A stretch of DNA of 64,000 nucleotides from Takakia lepidozioides (lineage: Eukaryota; Streptophyta; Takakiopsida; Takakiales; Takakiaceae): NCBI GenBank assembly GCA_030704615.1, contig CM060734.1:10790001-10854000 (forward strand). Reading direction: 5' to 3'. Shown in pieces: positions 42,583 through 55,300 of the stretch. The position numbers and the translations under genes are program-made. Position 1 is the first letter of the stretch; each line of letters begins with the position of its first letter. Under the pieces are notes generated by a model, which saw only the letters and a list, made by a program, of their open reading frames with translations, ran no database searches and had not been told where the DNA came from.

Positions 42583-43502
42583 CTACCGTTCTCCTTTCTG
42601 TTTCACCTTCTCATTTTGATGTACTAACAATATTTTTTGAAGGGCCTTGGCAGATAGGCAACAAACACATTCCAAACTGGAATGATGAACTGAAAGCCCT
42701 GGGGTATGAATCTCCCTTGGCCAGGTATGATCTTCTCCAGCAATAGTATGGTTGATTGATTGGGTATGAAAAGTAGGGCATCCTTGATAATACCTGAAAT
42801 AAGCATAGAGCATCTAAAGGACTTCTGAATGCCGATATTATGAGCTAAGCCCTGGTAATACAGCTTATGGGAGTATGTGTACACCTTATACATGATCCGG
42901 TCAATGCACACTACTTTGTTAGCTAGTCTCCTGTAGCCGATGCCTTATATCAGAATCAGATACCTTATGATTGAGTGACTACCATGTCCTTTGATCAAGT
43001 GCTCCTATACTTCTCTTAGATATGGCTTTGCTCCTTGTGGCACCATAAGAAAATACCCAACTCTAATCTATTGCTAGAAGATGTTTTGTCTATATCACAA
43101 GCATGGTACTACAGACCTGAGCTGCTGCTGTATCTTGACAAGGTTCCTTGAACGAGGTTCCTTCCCTAGCCTGTTCTTCCCTGTGCAAGAACTTATTGAG
43201 AAACTGAAAGGTATTTTCTAAAAACTTGTACCTATCCAGAGCTAAGTATACCACTAAACTCTCTGTTCTTTTCTCGTGATACTATACCAGTTTTGCTATG
43301 ATACACTTTATGCCAATATTTCATTCATGACCCGAGGAAGAGAGGATGTAGGATTCTACTCCCTTGGATAATATAATCTAAGGATAGAACTACATGGAAG
43401 AGCGGAACCTTATGAGAAGGGGTCTGGTATGCACTCCCTTAGAGGGTGAGTGCATACCACACTCACTCCGTAAGGTTCTGCCATGCTAGGGGATTGGCTG
43501 GT

Positions 43503-43966
43503 GGGTCCCTCTCTCTCCCTCTCCCTCTATAACTCTTTGGATTTCATCTTGCCTTAACCTTTTTGAGGCTGGTTATTTGGTTTTTCATCCCAATCTTTTT
43601 TTATCCAAATTTGGCTGATATTATTGTAAGATGATGAAACTTAATGTGCAGAAAGCTTGGTTTATCATTTGTTTCTTTCATCTAAAAGATATCTTTTTAT
43701 TGGATGTCATCCATTGACAAAGTGCATCTCGTGCTAAGATGCGACTTTTCGTCCACCCTGGATGAGAAATCGAGGAGCTGTGCCCTAAGCGGGCCGCCAC
43801 ATTTCACAGCACAGAACTTGTGCTTCAGGGATACTTGATGATGCGCCGTGTAAATCTGCTCCCCTGCTGCTACATGGTACTCATGATGGCTGGCTCGCGA
43901 TGCGCATTGGCGGTTAGGCAGATTCCTCTCTGGCAGGCGACAAAGCGATGATCGCTTTGCTCATAG
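43503..43966 (+). repeat. Direct repeat, downstream copy
   Basis: Second copy of the 40461-41030 sequence, same orientation, starting at TCTCTCCCTCTCCCTC and ending at GCGATGATCGCTTTGCTCA. Confidence 0.75.
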
Positions 43967-44099
43967 TAAGATGTTAAGACATAAGAGAGCTTACTGATGA
44001 GACGCGTCTCCTAAGTAAGCAGAATGCACCTTCTCCAAGTCATGTATGTCCTTCACCTGCCTCACACGACATTCAAAAATAGATCGCCAAGAAGTTAAA

Positions 44100-47000
44100 T
44101 TGAAAATACACTTGCAAGGCTCCAGCAGCAAGCTCCCTCCATGTGGTGCCAGCTGTGAGAATCTTTACTGCTATAAGAGGCCCAATCTGCATGGTGATGA
44201 GCCTTGCAAAGTCTAGAAGTTGTAGCTGTACAGTGTAAGACCTTCGGTGAGCACCTTGGCCAACATGGTCTGCTTCGCTGACAAGAACAAACAATCAGGT
44301 ACCTACTCTCTTTCTGCATTCCCCTAGGTTAATCCTTAGCCCATGGCACCTCATGAAAAAACAAATATAGATTATAAGAGACAAATCAATCTTCAAATCA
44401 GTATTGAAAGGAGATCAAGGCAGAACCTGGTGCTAGATGCAGTGAAGAAATTTGCTCCAAACAACATAGCGTTGCACTGTGGTCACCACATGGCCTATTT
44501 GCTGCCTGGCCCATCTCGTCCACAGACGTCTTAAACATGTTATACATACTCTCATAAAGAGCCACCTTGGAGGTCCAAGAATCACAATTTCCTTAATTTT
44601 GCAATTCAGTAGCTCGAAAGTGGATGCAGTTCAATGTCTGATGCTTGTGTAATGAAAGGCTCACCTAGGCGGTCATTTCCAGTTCAAACACACTAAAAGT
44701 TGAATTTTTTTGATAGGTAACTGCTGATTGGTTCATGGAAGTCCATGATAGCATATGGTATTGCCTGGGGAAATAGTCATTTTACTAAAACCGTGCGAGC
44801 AGACTTCAAGCCAAATGTGGTGAGCCCATACTGCGACATATTTTCCCATAGTCACTGGATAGCAGCTATTAGTCAACTGACCAGCAGACAAGGTGAAGAT
44901 AATCAATATAAGGGAAGAAGGCATTAAACATAGGCGCACAATAACCAGCCTTTCTCTCTGTTGTTGTACTACTATAAGCTGTCTGGGCCTCCCGTGCAGG
45001 TTCTAGACTTTTCCTGCTGAATCACATGTCTCAAAGCAAGCACAAGGGAAACACAAAAAGGATTAGAGGGCAAAATGTGACCTGAAGAGCTGTAGGGCAC
45101 GAAACTGCTCCTTCTGTTGCTGATAGTCTGGAAAACATCTGGCTTTGTCCAAAGAACATCCAATCACCTGCAATTCTCAGTTTTTCCCTACAATGTTTTC
45201 AAATCTACATTTATCTATTCATGCAAACTTTTTCTTCACCCACCGACATGTGGAGGATGGCAGAAGGAAGTTACTCGTGGTTCATTGTTACTGGTGGCCT
45301 TCTCCACAAGGAATTGACCAGGAACAATACCCTTTAGAACATGGCAATGCTGTAGGCCCTTGAAGAAAGGCCCACAGTGCTGGCAAAGTGGCCATCGGAC
45401 TGAAACATTAATCATTCAACTATGGAAAGCTAAGGTTGGTAGGATCTGTGTAGAAGAACCGTGGATAGCAACGAAAACAACTGCAAAGGAAGTTGGTACA
45501 CTTGTAGATAGCAAATCACCGCTAATATTGCTCGCATTTATGAGAAAGAGAACAACTGAAAGAGGGAACATACTGATTTGAGCAAAAGGTGGTTTTGACC
45601 CAGTGAAAGCAAGCTGCGCTAGAGGGACAAGCACCAACCTGAAGATAGCGCCACAGTAAGCTTAGACTTTAGTGCGCATCAAAAAGGAGAATATTGAGCT
45701 GTACAGACTCAGTGAACTGGATGTGAGGACCAGACTGAGAGGCCATTCCACCTTGTAGCCCAACTTGATGAAGTCAAATGCGTGAAGAGTGAAGTGTCAT
45801 CTGCAAGAAGCACTTGAGACCAAGTTTCATCACTCGCTGGCCTGTTTACTTCTCAGTCCTCTTCAACCACACAAGCAGACACCAGTGACGTTGCAACTCA
45901 GTCACAAAGCCATGCAAAGATGAAGAATGATTTTTCTGGTGCAGGTCTGGAGGTCTTCGATCTGTGAAAGGTTTATAGTCAAGGGCTTGGAGAGGAGAAG
46001 ACGACGAGAGAGATGGGAGTCAATTAGGGCACGTTGGAACGTCGAACCATGTATATGGATGTAGAAAGTTACAGTTGGATGAACATATGTTCCATCTTTA
46101 AATATTGAAATGTAGATAGATGAAAAACGGGTAGCAACTAGCAGGCAAGAATCTAGAAACCCCTAGAGAGGTGCAGCGCTTTAAGCAGTGGGCACTGACA
46201 ATCTTACACACAATGAAAAGACAGTGTTGTGAATTCTTGCTTTCCGAGGTTCAGATTAGAGTAGATGAAGGATAGAGCGGGTAACCTTTTCTAAAACTGT
46301 GGAATGATGAATGGTTGTAGGAGGGATAGAGGCATCTGAAGCTGTTATCGGATGTTGGGGTTGTTTGAATTACTGTAGAATTTGAGGAGCAGATTACATA
46401 TTCCTGAGAAATGGCAGTAAGGAAAGGCGTTGCCATAGTGGCCGAAGCTGTAGAGCGCTGGAGTAATGGCGGCGTGTCGACTGCCTGCCCAAATGGTGCA
46501 GGTGCGGCAAGGAGATTGGTTACTAATCAGTTCCAAGCTCACAGCTCTCAAGCGATTCCAGATGTACGTGCATCAACTAGTAGAGTTCATTCCAGTTCTG
46601 CATATACATGTCATTCCAGCCAAGAATATTGATATTGCAGTTATCACATGGTTATTTGGAGTCCATCTAATTTAGCATTTCTTGCTCGATCCAGTGGAAA
46701 TGAGAAGAGTCATGATTGTTGAAAAGGATGGAGAAGACCAATATTTGGCCATGGAGGTATCTGCTGCATATTCTTTTGTAGCTTGTACTAACATTTTTTG
46801 GATGGAAAATAGAAATAAAGTAGATACTAAACATTCAGGGTTTGTTTTGTTGCATTGCAAGGTAAGAACATGTGACTGTTAAACTCGTTGATAGACGTTT
46901 TCAATCATGTTTATAAGCTCTCTTTCTCTGTCAATGTCCAATGAAGTTCAAGTCTTAATTCTGCCTTGATCTATGGCTTCTAACTAAGATTGTTGAAAAA

Positions 47001-47300
47001 ACAAGGCATGGATCACATATTGTACAGGAGGCTCAGACACTGCTTGCCATAATTGAGACAAATGAAATAGGTGGAAGTGACAATGTCCACACTGTAAAAG
47101 AGCAGAAAGGGATAGAATTCAGAATGGCCATGGGGCTCCCCTGTTTTGAGAGATCATGTGCAGCTAAAAGAGAGCTGCGTGATGACCTTGTGGTAGGAGG
47201 TGGAGCTGAAGGGGGATGGAACTGCTACATGGAACTGGGAGCTACAACAAGGCGCAGACAGGAGACAAGAAGGATGAACTGGCAGGCATCCCTACTGGTG
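44100..47300. other. No gene recognised
   Basis: Only short frames without motifs. Possible isolated exons around 46.7 and 47.1 kb could not be supported by splice sites or family resemblance. Confidence 0.4.
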
Positions 47301-47309
47301 AACAGCAGA

Positions 47310-47510
47310 TCACACATAGCAAATTGATGCTTGTGTGAAGAGCTTTCTAGAGGAAACTGGAAAGCCTGAACAAGTTGTTTATATCAAGTAAGTCCCACTC
47401 CTGGAGTGAGCCCCTCACAAAGGTATTGTCTGTTCCCTTTTGTTCCGTCCAAACTGTTCACGGGGTCTATGGCCAGAAGGCTTAGGGCAAATGTCTTATG
47501 GGTACATTCT
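47310..47510 (+). mobile_element. LINE 3' end fragment
   Basis: About 200 bp match the end of LINE copy 1 (its 3960-4150): GATGCTTGTGTGAAG, TTTCTAGAGGA, then the CCCTTTTGTTCC and GGCC.AAGGCT segments, ending CTTATGGGTAC. It is heavily 5'-truncated and has lost its microsatellite tail. Confidence 0.7.
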
Positions 47511-48504
47511 TAATGACTGGGAAGTGGATGCAAGACTTTCGTTTCAGGACTTCAGCATTCATAGGTTGATTGTCTGAGTTCAAGTTTAGGACTGTCTGTC
47601 TCGTTCCCTTTTATTCCCTCACCAAACCAGCACAAACCAGTAGCATGAGCAACAGAAGGCATTTGAGAATCTTGTGACTGCTAATGCTTTGCTGGAAAGC
47701 TCCCAGGTAAGGCCCTATGATATGTCATCATCAACTCTTAAATTCCATCTCAATAAACTTTGGGGAGTGCTAGCGAGCTAATTCATCAAAAGCTCCCTTT
47801 ATTCGAGAGGCAAGTTGGGCAGGTGTGCAAGTGAATTCTCTTCCTAACTCCATCCTATTGTCATGAAATGTGTTTCTGACAAGAAACAGTTGCAGGCAGA
47901 GGCACCCTGACATGAACCACCAGAACTAAGTACTGGGAACATGTAGTTCTTTTGTCGGAATATCAACCTTAAGAAAACTGCTGTGTACAAGGCTGTCCTC
48001 TGGCAGTACTGATGAGTAAGGCAAGATACCTGGTGTACACCTGTCTAACTACCCACGGGCTCTCTGTTACTATTGATATGTCATGCCTGCGAACAAATGT
48101 GGCTTGAGCAGCCCCAAGGCCAGAAGAGTTGTAGCAGGGAGCTCTTACTCTTACGCTAATAAAGACAGCGAAGCTTTTTCTTATCACTTGAGCAATGCAA
48201 TATTCAGGATGCTAAGTCCATGTCTCAATGTCCGCTTGTGTTGAGGTCATATAGTTTGGCGATAACCACTGTGATTAGTGCCATTCCTACCTCATTTCCC
48301 TCTATGTGGTTGTTTTAGGATTTTTAAAACAAATACATCTAAGAGATTGCATCAATACTTGGCGATGGTTTCATTGGTCCATTCACTTATACCAGGCTGC
48401 TGACATGTTTCGCATGTTGTCGTTGGGTATGGTTATCTACTTTGGGCCTGTCTTTAGTCTAATTACCAGTACAGGAACTATAGATACTGAAAGGTGGGGT
48501 TTTG

Positions 48505-48914
48505 GATTGTGGTGACTGACAAGAAGCGTGGTGAGAGTCTGTTCCAGATCACCATGGCTACAGACATCAAAGCCCTGAGACTGGAAGTTAGTGAGCTAAA
48601 CCTTCAAATTGCAAGACTGAGCACTCGATGATGGGAAGATGATGACGGATCAGAAAAGTCAGTCGAGGTGACCAACCAAGCAGGTCCTTCTGTAGTTTCC
48701 ACTCGGCAGGTTCCTCCTCAGCGTGAATTGTACATTTTGGGTGGCTTGGCTGATACTTGGCTCCAATCTGTCTAGTAGTGTATTCACCAACAACCAATAA
48801 AGTCAGAGCTGCAGCATCCATGCTGGCCCCCCGTTCCTATGCAGCTTTGAGCCTGCTGGATGGACACATATATCTGTATGGAGGAGGGGATGGGGCATCC
48901 TGGTCTGACATAGG
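48505..48914 (+). pseudogene. Kelch-repeat segment (DCD-kelch-like)
   Basis: Contains a coiled-coil-like piece (KALRLEVSELNLQIARLST), then ELYILGGLADTWLQSV, a frame change of one base, then LAPRSYAALSLLDGHIYLYGG. The order 'coiled coil, ELY.iGG..., P.RSYA...L...iYv.GG.DG' matches the kelch part of plant DCD/kelch proteins. The segment ends at a good donor (GACATAG/GTATGT). A stop after the coiled coil and the frameshift suggest a decayed or mis-assembled exon. Neighbouring exons were not found. Confidence 0.5.
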
Positions 48915-48919
48915 TATGT

Positions 48920-51215
48920 TTTCTTGTTGTATCTGTGACTGTCTCTTCCAAACATGTTGTCTTGTAGGTATACATCTCACCATGTTCCCCTTAACTGCTG
49001 AATGGCGTTATGCAACCATTCATGTGCAGGGGACGGCGACTGGACAAAGCAAAATGGAACAACCCAGTATTCTTTCATCTCTCAAGAACAAAATATTTGG
49101 TATTACACCCTCAAGTGTGTGAGAATGTCTAGGTGTATGTGAGAGAGAAGAAAGAACAAAGATATTTCTATCTCTGCGGGAGGTCAAAGACCCATCGGAT
49201 AGAGAATGGAACCATAGAACTACTTTGGCATGGTGACAAAAGGAGAAATGAAATGAAATGAAACGGAGAGAGTCCGGGTCTGTAACAAAGATACAGTGCT
49301 AATCTTGCTTGTATGCAGAGACAGGGAAACTGTCCAAACTCAAAATGGACATAGCACAGCATCACCTCCTCGGCAGCTAGCAGATGCGAACTGCGCTAGT
49401 GATGTCCTCCAGAAAGACTTCCTTCTTAACCCCTCTTTTTATACAGGTCTGCTCGCTCGCGACTACTTCATATAGTACAAGTCTCAGTCAAAGACTACTA
49501 TCTGTCAATGCTTCGCCTTTACAGAGATGCTCATGTAACCTTGGTCATGGTATCGAACTCCATAGCTCTTGATTGTTCCATTGCCTGAGCGATTATTAAA
49601 GAGATGACAATTGAGTCAGATGATGTCAAACTACAGTCTAATACCGCCTAATACCTAATAGAAGTAACTCCAAAATATACTGCATTAACCTGTTCTTCGA
49701 TATCCAGATAATGATCCAGGAGGCGAAGACCAAGTAGAATTTCCAATACAAGCAGCAAACGGAGGGAGGGATCGGGATACTTCTTCCCCTGGGCCAGTGC
49801 CTGTTTCACGGAGACAATGTCCTGCTGCAACTCTCATGGGTCCGGCCCACCCGGCTAACGAAGTTAGCAGACGCCTCAACACCACCTTCCCTTTCACAAC
49901 ACCAACAGATCCCTCCAACAAACGCAAGGGACTAATATTACCAAACTGTCAATACAGGTTCACACATTTTGAATGCTGATTCAAGCTCCTCTTTGGTAGC
50001 TCCTGTTTTACGCCAAGAAGGTGCAGCCATGACCATGAGCCTGAGCATGGCCCTGCCAGCTTCTGTCTTCCCGCCACAAATGCCGGCGGCAACTGCAGGA
50101 GCGCTTCATGAAGCGCTTGGTTTTAGTACTGGTAATGATAGGATGATGAGCATCGCCAACAGCAATCATTTATAGTGTTTTATGCTTCCCATAAGTACCC
50201 TAGTTTCATGCTCTTGCTGTGGCGTGCTTCCAATTGGCCGACCCATTTTCTTCTTTTTGGTAATCTCTAATTTGAGCTTATAGCAACATTCAGAAAAACC
50301 ATTCCAAAAATGAGAGCTCAAGGGGAGAACTCTTTTGAGGGGTTGAGTTCTCTTTGGCTTACTTTGTACTCAGCTGTGTGCTTCTAAATATGAATGCCAA
50401 CATCTTTGGATTTATCTTTTATTTCAATTTGTTTGATAAAAAATGTCTAAATAAATCATATGGATTTATCAAATCAAATCTATCAACAATGTACACATAA
50501 AGCGATTACAGTAATACTTCAGAAGTGCATAGCCAATATAATGCTAGCCACGAGCCACACGAAATTAACATGTCTTCCATTGTCCACAACTACAATATCA
50601 ATTTAGCATGAATGCCATGAACACGTGGGGAACACATTTTCAATGATGTTATCGTGTGAATATGTAAACCCAGATTGCACAAATGTGCCAATAGGAAATT
50701 GTGCGTGATGGACACAATCACAATATACACGCCAATTGCATTATTTTGGTGTAATATGTGTTAAAATCATGATGATATCATGATCGTGTGGTGATAATGC
50801 ATAGCACTATGACACGAATGATCGCGAGGATTTAGCAATGCAGAGAACGGGTAGTGGGCCCGCTGAGAGACCAGCAAGCCTCGTGATCGCCAATGATCAC
50901 GACAAAGTCTGCCTAAGATTCACAAAGATTTTACATGAACAAATGCCAATTGTGCAAGCGGAGAGCTTGTCAAAGCTGGTCTTTCCCGAACGTCGGCCAT
51001 CCCTATTTGTTGCCCAAACCTCTGATCGTCAACGATCATGTTAACAACAAAGTGTTGCCAATGCAGGTTCAAAAGAAGAAAAGGAAACGAGAAAGGCGGA
51101 GTTCCATGGAAAATATCCCCGTTTCAAAGATGCACTGGTATCACTTTGGAGGAAACAAATCAAGACCAAACCGAAAATATAATTAAGTTCAGGAAGTATG
51201 TCCTCATGTTTGATG
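48920..51215. other. No gene recognised
   Basis: Short frames only, AT-rich from 50.2 kb on. No RNA gene is apparent. Confidence 0.4.
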
Positions 51216-51221
51216 TATCAC

Positions 51222-51967
51222 CTGTAAACGACACGGAGAACCGCTGATTCACCCCCAACCTGGTCCTTGAACTCGTTGGACCTATTAATACCCCCCTCCC
51301 TTGAGAACTCTCTAAAAAAGCAGTGTCTCCAGGTGAGCCCCCTCCACTTCCGAATGTATGCTTCCAAGCTCATATTTGGTGTGGTCATCGTGATGTCCAG
51401 GTCCTTGAACGTTTGCTCGAGCACAGTGAGGGTTCTCTTCTCCAGCTGCCAGAATGAATGCTTGTCAGTTCATTTCTATGCCACATTCAACAAACAGGAA
51501 CGACAACAGGTGTGACTGACATATTTTACCTGGCTCCAGAAGGTGGCTTTGTGCAACCAAGTATTGAAGACCTGGTCACTGAACCCCATAGTTTTCGAAC
51601 CAGACTCCTTAGTGCTCCGAGGAGACATGTTAAGGTCTCTCACCGCAACGTCAGCGTTCCAGATTTCCAACCACCTAACCTTCGTTGGCGGATCGACCAT
51701 GGAAATGGACAGCCTGTGTAGTTTCTTTTATGTCATTTCCGGCTTGGTGTGATTGTCATAGTGTACTTTGATTTGAGCCAGGAAGTCATCCCCCAAAGCA
51801 AGGTTAGCAATTCGCAACTGCTTCATGAAGGCTGAAAGAAGATTTTTGCGCTGAAGATCCATTTCCTTTAGTATTGTCTCCTCAACTCCCTTCGCTGTCT
51901 TATCTCCCTCTCGGGTTTTGGCGTAGTACTCTGCCTTCCCCCTTTCACCTGCTTCCCTGATTTCTTG
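51222..51967 (-). pseudogene. Partial paralogue of the ParB/MTase gene
   Basis: Two exon-like blocks are on the minus strand: 51530-51967, and 51222-51445, separated by an 84-bp intron (GTAAAA...GGCAG). The first block matches exons 3 and 4 of the main gene (NLALGDDFLAQIKVHY and RWLEIWN, RD, F..W......W.Q), but joined without the intron found there, and with one stop (TAA after KPEMT). The second matches exon 5 (FFRE, EF.DQ, VYR) and ends at a donor in the same position. The ParB and methyltransferase ends are absent. Confidence 0.7.
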
Positions 51968-51989
51968 CTGTACATCAAAAAACACTGGT

Positions 51990-52650
51990 CATTATTTGTA
52001 AAAGCACAGTGTTTTGAGAAGCGCAAACCCCATGGGATTTACTCTGGACTTTTGGGAGGAAACGACATCCTACAGGCCGGAATGGCAGTCAGGGGATGGC
52101 CGACGTGCATTGCTCCCAGTGCGGTTTATTGGGAATGTAGCGGTGGATCATATGAACATGATGCCTACATTGGCTGCATTTTCAGGGGTGGTGAGCTCCT
52201 GGAGGGCAATAGCCATGCAGATGATATGCCACCACCTGATGAGGACAAACAATTGGCATACAAGGCTGATTTGCTTCCTCATGTGCCTGTGCATATTCCA
52301 CTGTGGGGTACGGTTGGGAATTTGCATCGAGTAGCAAGCGAGTGTGTGCACCAAGCATGGCAGAAGGCCTTTCCATTGGTGAGTAAGGGGAGTTCAGTGA
52401 CATCACCTGGACCTCCTCAGTTAGCTCATTTGGACACTGTGCCCATTACCTGGCAACCACCTGACTCAAGGATTTGTTTGCTAGACCTGTTTTGAGGCAT
52501 GAGCACTGGGCTTGTTGGAGTATTGCAGGCAGGGATCAAAGTACGAAAGTACTTGTATGTGGAGAAGGATGAGATTGCTCGGCATGTCTCCATGCACCAT
52601 ATTTCCTTGCTCACACACCAGTATCCTGAGTTGTTGTCTCTCTAAGCAAT
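51990..52650 (+). pseudogene. Cytosine-5 methyltransferase N-terminal part
   Basis: The frame leads to RICLLDLF, a stop (TGA 52493), GMSTGLVGVLQAGIKV and YVEKDEIARHVSMHH. This is C5-methyltransferase motif I (DLF.G...G) and the following strand ending in an acidic residue that contacts SAM. It breaks off after HQYPELLSL (TAA at 52643) near 52650. The next part of the same protein is found inverted (53955 to 52650). It belongs to the gypsy-type element that follows. Confidence 0.65.
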
Positions 52651-53955
52651 TCCTGGCCCTTCAAACTCCCCAAATTCTTCAAACCGAAGGTAAAGTAATT
52701 TCTATAAGCCCTTAGAAATCGCTGGATCCTCCGTCTCTCTCCTCCAGTGACTGTAGGTCCAACATCTGGTTCCCAATTGTCCTCAGTGACTGCAACCTTG
52801 GGTACACTAGGCTTGGAGGTAGGAGACGCATCCTTTGGTTGCTACATAGCAACCTCTTGGGCCTTGTCCGCCCACTCTGACTATGGCATAGCCTCCACTT
52901 GCTCCGCCATAGCCACCTTGAGGACATCCTCTGCGCAAGAAACATCCTCAACCTCTTCAAAAACCTTGGCCACCTTGGCCTCCAACTGATCCTCAGTCCA
53001 TGGCTCTCCCCACCCCTCATATTGCTGTTTGAGAGATCCAATGACTCTATCTTTGCGCATCTCGTCCCACATATGCCAAGGGTGTTTGCACCCCACGATC
53101 ATGTGCTCGCCCCCACTCACTGCCTCAACCGTCTCGGTTGGCAGGGAAAATGCACCATCCAATGGAAATGCCAAAGTAACCACCAATCTCCGTTGCTCAG
53201 CCATGCACAAGTCAATGACCCATGTCAAACAATTTAGATCCATTGCTTGACCCAACACTTGACGGCGTGATATCTCTGACAGAGCTGGCACAGCTGTAGT
53301 GCCCGTGGCAAACCCCATTGCCCGCTCTCGCTTATCCCCATTGGGCTCCACCAATTGCTGGAGCACACTGTCCCAAATCAACCTAGGACCATTGTCTCGA
53401 AAAGCATGAGACAAAGGGAAGCTCATGAGTGTAGGCAAGGCCGCACGTGGCTGCCCCACTCGATTGACCACTGCTAAAGGTGGACGGTCATCATGTCGTA
53501 CCCTTTGTGGTTGCCTCCCTTGGTCCAAAATGCCTTCAACCGTGAGATTAGGTGGCCGTTGAATGGAATCATATGCTCTCTTGAACAACTCTGGTGGTGC
53601 AAGATTGGTCCACCATAATCGAGATCGATGCGCGCGTGATCCCACTACTGCTGCATCCAGTAGCACCGCCGATCCAATCCAAGACTGCACCTGATGCACA
53701 CTGGCCCGAAAATCCCCTATAAGAGGAACATTCTACAATATATAGGCTAAAGGTTGCACTTGCCTCGTCTGCAAGTCACGCAACACTCACAACATCTCCC
53801 AAAACAAATGCGATCGTGCATCATGCAAGCCATTCCTATGATCTGCGGGAGAGTATCCTTGGCAAGGCCATCCGGCTATCACCAAGTTAATGGCACCATG
53901 TCGGTCCAAATCATCCGCCCCCAGAAAGGTAATGTCTACTGGCAAGGCCTTTTGG
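52650..53955 (-). pseudogene. Cytosine-5 methyltransferase catalytic part, inverted
   Basis: Read on the minus strand from 53955: LPVDITFLGADDLDRHG, then the catalytic motif IV LVIAGWPCQGYS (PCQ at 53859-53867), motif VI read as YIL*NVPL (the Glu of ENV is a TAG, 53733), the motif VIII region GSRAHRSRLWWTNL, and a C-terminal part with ERERAMGFATGTTA and RRQVLGQAMDLNCLTWVI. These are the C5-methyltransferase motifs in canonical order. A further stop (TGA 53787) and stops after 52881 show decay. Its first residues continue where the plus-strand N-terminal part stops, so the block is a flipped piece of one gene. Confidence 0.75.
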
Positions 53956-54800
53956 TACCCATTCGTATTGATTTGGCAAGTGACACGCCAATCTTTCGAA
54001 GGCCCTACATGTATAGTGACATAGAGAGATCTTTGATCCAGTCATGGACTATGGAGTTGTTCGAAGCTGGATTAGTGGAGTTGTTAGGTGGGGAGTATGC
54101 CTCGACAATAGTGATGCCCGCTAAGAAGGATATCTATGGCAATTGGACAGAAAGAAGGATGTGTGGGGACTATCATCCTGTGAACCGTCAGACTAAGTCC
54201 GATAGATATGCCATGCCAACTCCAGAGGAGATCTTTGATGCCATTGGGCATGCAAATGTGTTTAGCACATTGGACTTACGATCGGGTTATCACCAGTTGC
54301 CAATCAAAGAGGGTGATAAGCAAAAGACGACATTCTGGGGGACTGACCAACATGAGAAGGATTGTTTAGGGTTGAAGAATGCTCCTGCAGAGTTTCAGAG
54401 GGTCATGGATATGATTCTTGAGGGGCTAGACTTTGCCCGGTGCTACATTGATGACATCATCGTCTTTAGTGCTACGATTGAGGAGCATGAGAGACACCTT
54501 CAGGTGGTGTTTGAGCGCTTGAGAGCGCACGGGTTGAAACTGCACCCCGGAAAGTGCAAGTTCTTCCACAACCAGATTGAGTATCTGAGCCACATGATAT
54601 ACCCTGGAGGATTGGGTGTTCAACAGACAAAGGTGGAGGCCATTGCATGTATTCCACGCCCCATGGATGTGAGCAGAGTTCGTGCTTTCATTGACAAACT
54701 ACTATCGACGGTTTGTCAAGGGATTTAGCAGCATTGCAAAGGCTCTTACCAAGTTGACCAAGGTGGGTCAGGAGTGGCAGTGGGAGGAGGAGCAGAATGA
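53950..54800 (+). pseudogene. pol: Gypsy reverse transcriptase of the methyltransferase element
   Basis: The frame 53950-54728 reads RIDLASDTPIFRRPYMYSDIE, MPAKKDIYGNWTERRMCGDY, FSTLDLRSGYHQLPIKEGDK, NAPAEFQRVMD and CYIDDIIVFS, the normal order of Ty3/gypsy RT with its YIDD catalytic box. A frameshift near 54700 leads to LTNYYRRFVKGFSSIAKALTK, the connection to RNase H. No protease was identified upstream. The RT active-site residues are present but the continuous frame is lost. Confidence 0.8.
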
Positions 54801-55300
54801 AGCCTTTGGGAACTCAAGGCTGATTGACTTCTGCACCTATTTTGAGGCGGTCTATTCGGGGGCGGCCTTTCCAGCTACATACAGATTGGAGTATGCTGGG
54901 AATTGAAGCAGTGCTCACACAGGTGGATGATGAGGGAAGAGAGTTCGTAGTGGCATATGCTAGCTGCTTGAACAATGATGTCGAGGCAAAGTATAGCTCA
55001 TCTGAATGAGAGTATCTTGCTGCAGTATGGGCAATGACACATTTCAAATGCTACCTCTATGGCAATCTCTTCACCCTTGTTACGGATCACCAACCATTGA
55101 AGTGGTTGATGGAATTAGACTAGCTTACAGGGAAGCTTGCACGGTGGGCAATTGTGCTTCAAGAGTACGACTTCCAGGTGGTGCATCGAGCCGGTATTGT
55201 CAATTGGGATGCGGATGGGTTGAGTCGTAATCCATGCATGAACGAACATGATGATACTGGTACTCGGTGGCATGGTGAGACAGATGAGGAGATGGTGCCA
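54800..55300 (+). pseudogene. RNase H part of the same element
   Basis: Frame changes and stops (TGA 55007, TAG 55121) interrupt FQLHTDWSMLGIEAVLTQVD, EYLAAVWAMTHFKCYLYGN, FTLVTDHQPLKWLMELD and LTGKLARWAIVLQEYDF. This is the gypsy RNase H with its TD.S.G, E.LA..W, TDH..L and ARW steps. Confidence 0.7.

Larger units (their letters stand above)
41400..44100. other. No protein-coding gene recognised
   Basis: AT-rich; short frames only. Contains the structured block at 42.45 kb and the repeat at 43.5 kb. A short open segment near 42.65 kb (PNWNDELKALGYE) resembles PEWIAELGAYGNY near 62.95 kb and might be a shared exon. Confidence 0.4.
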
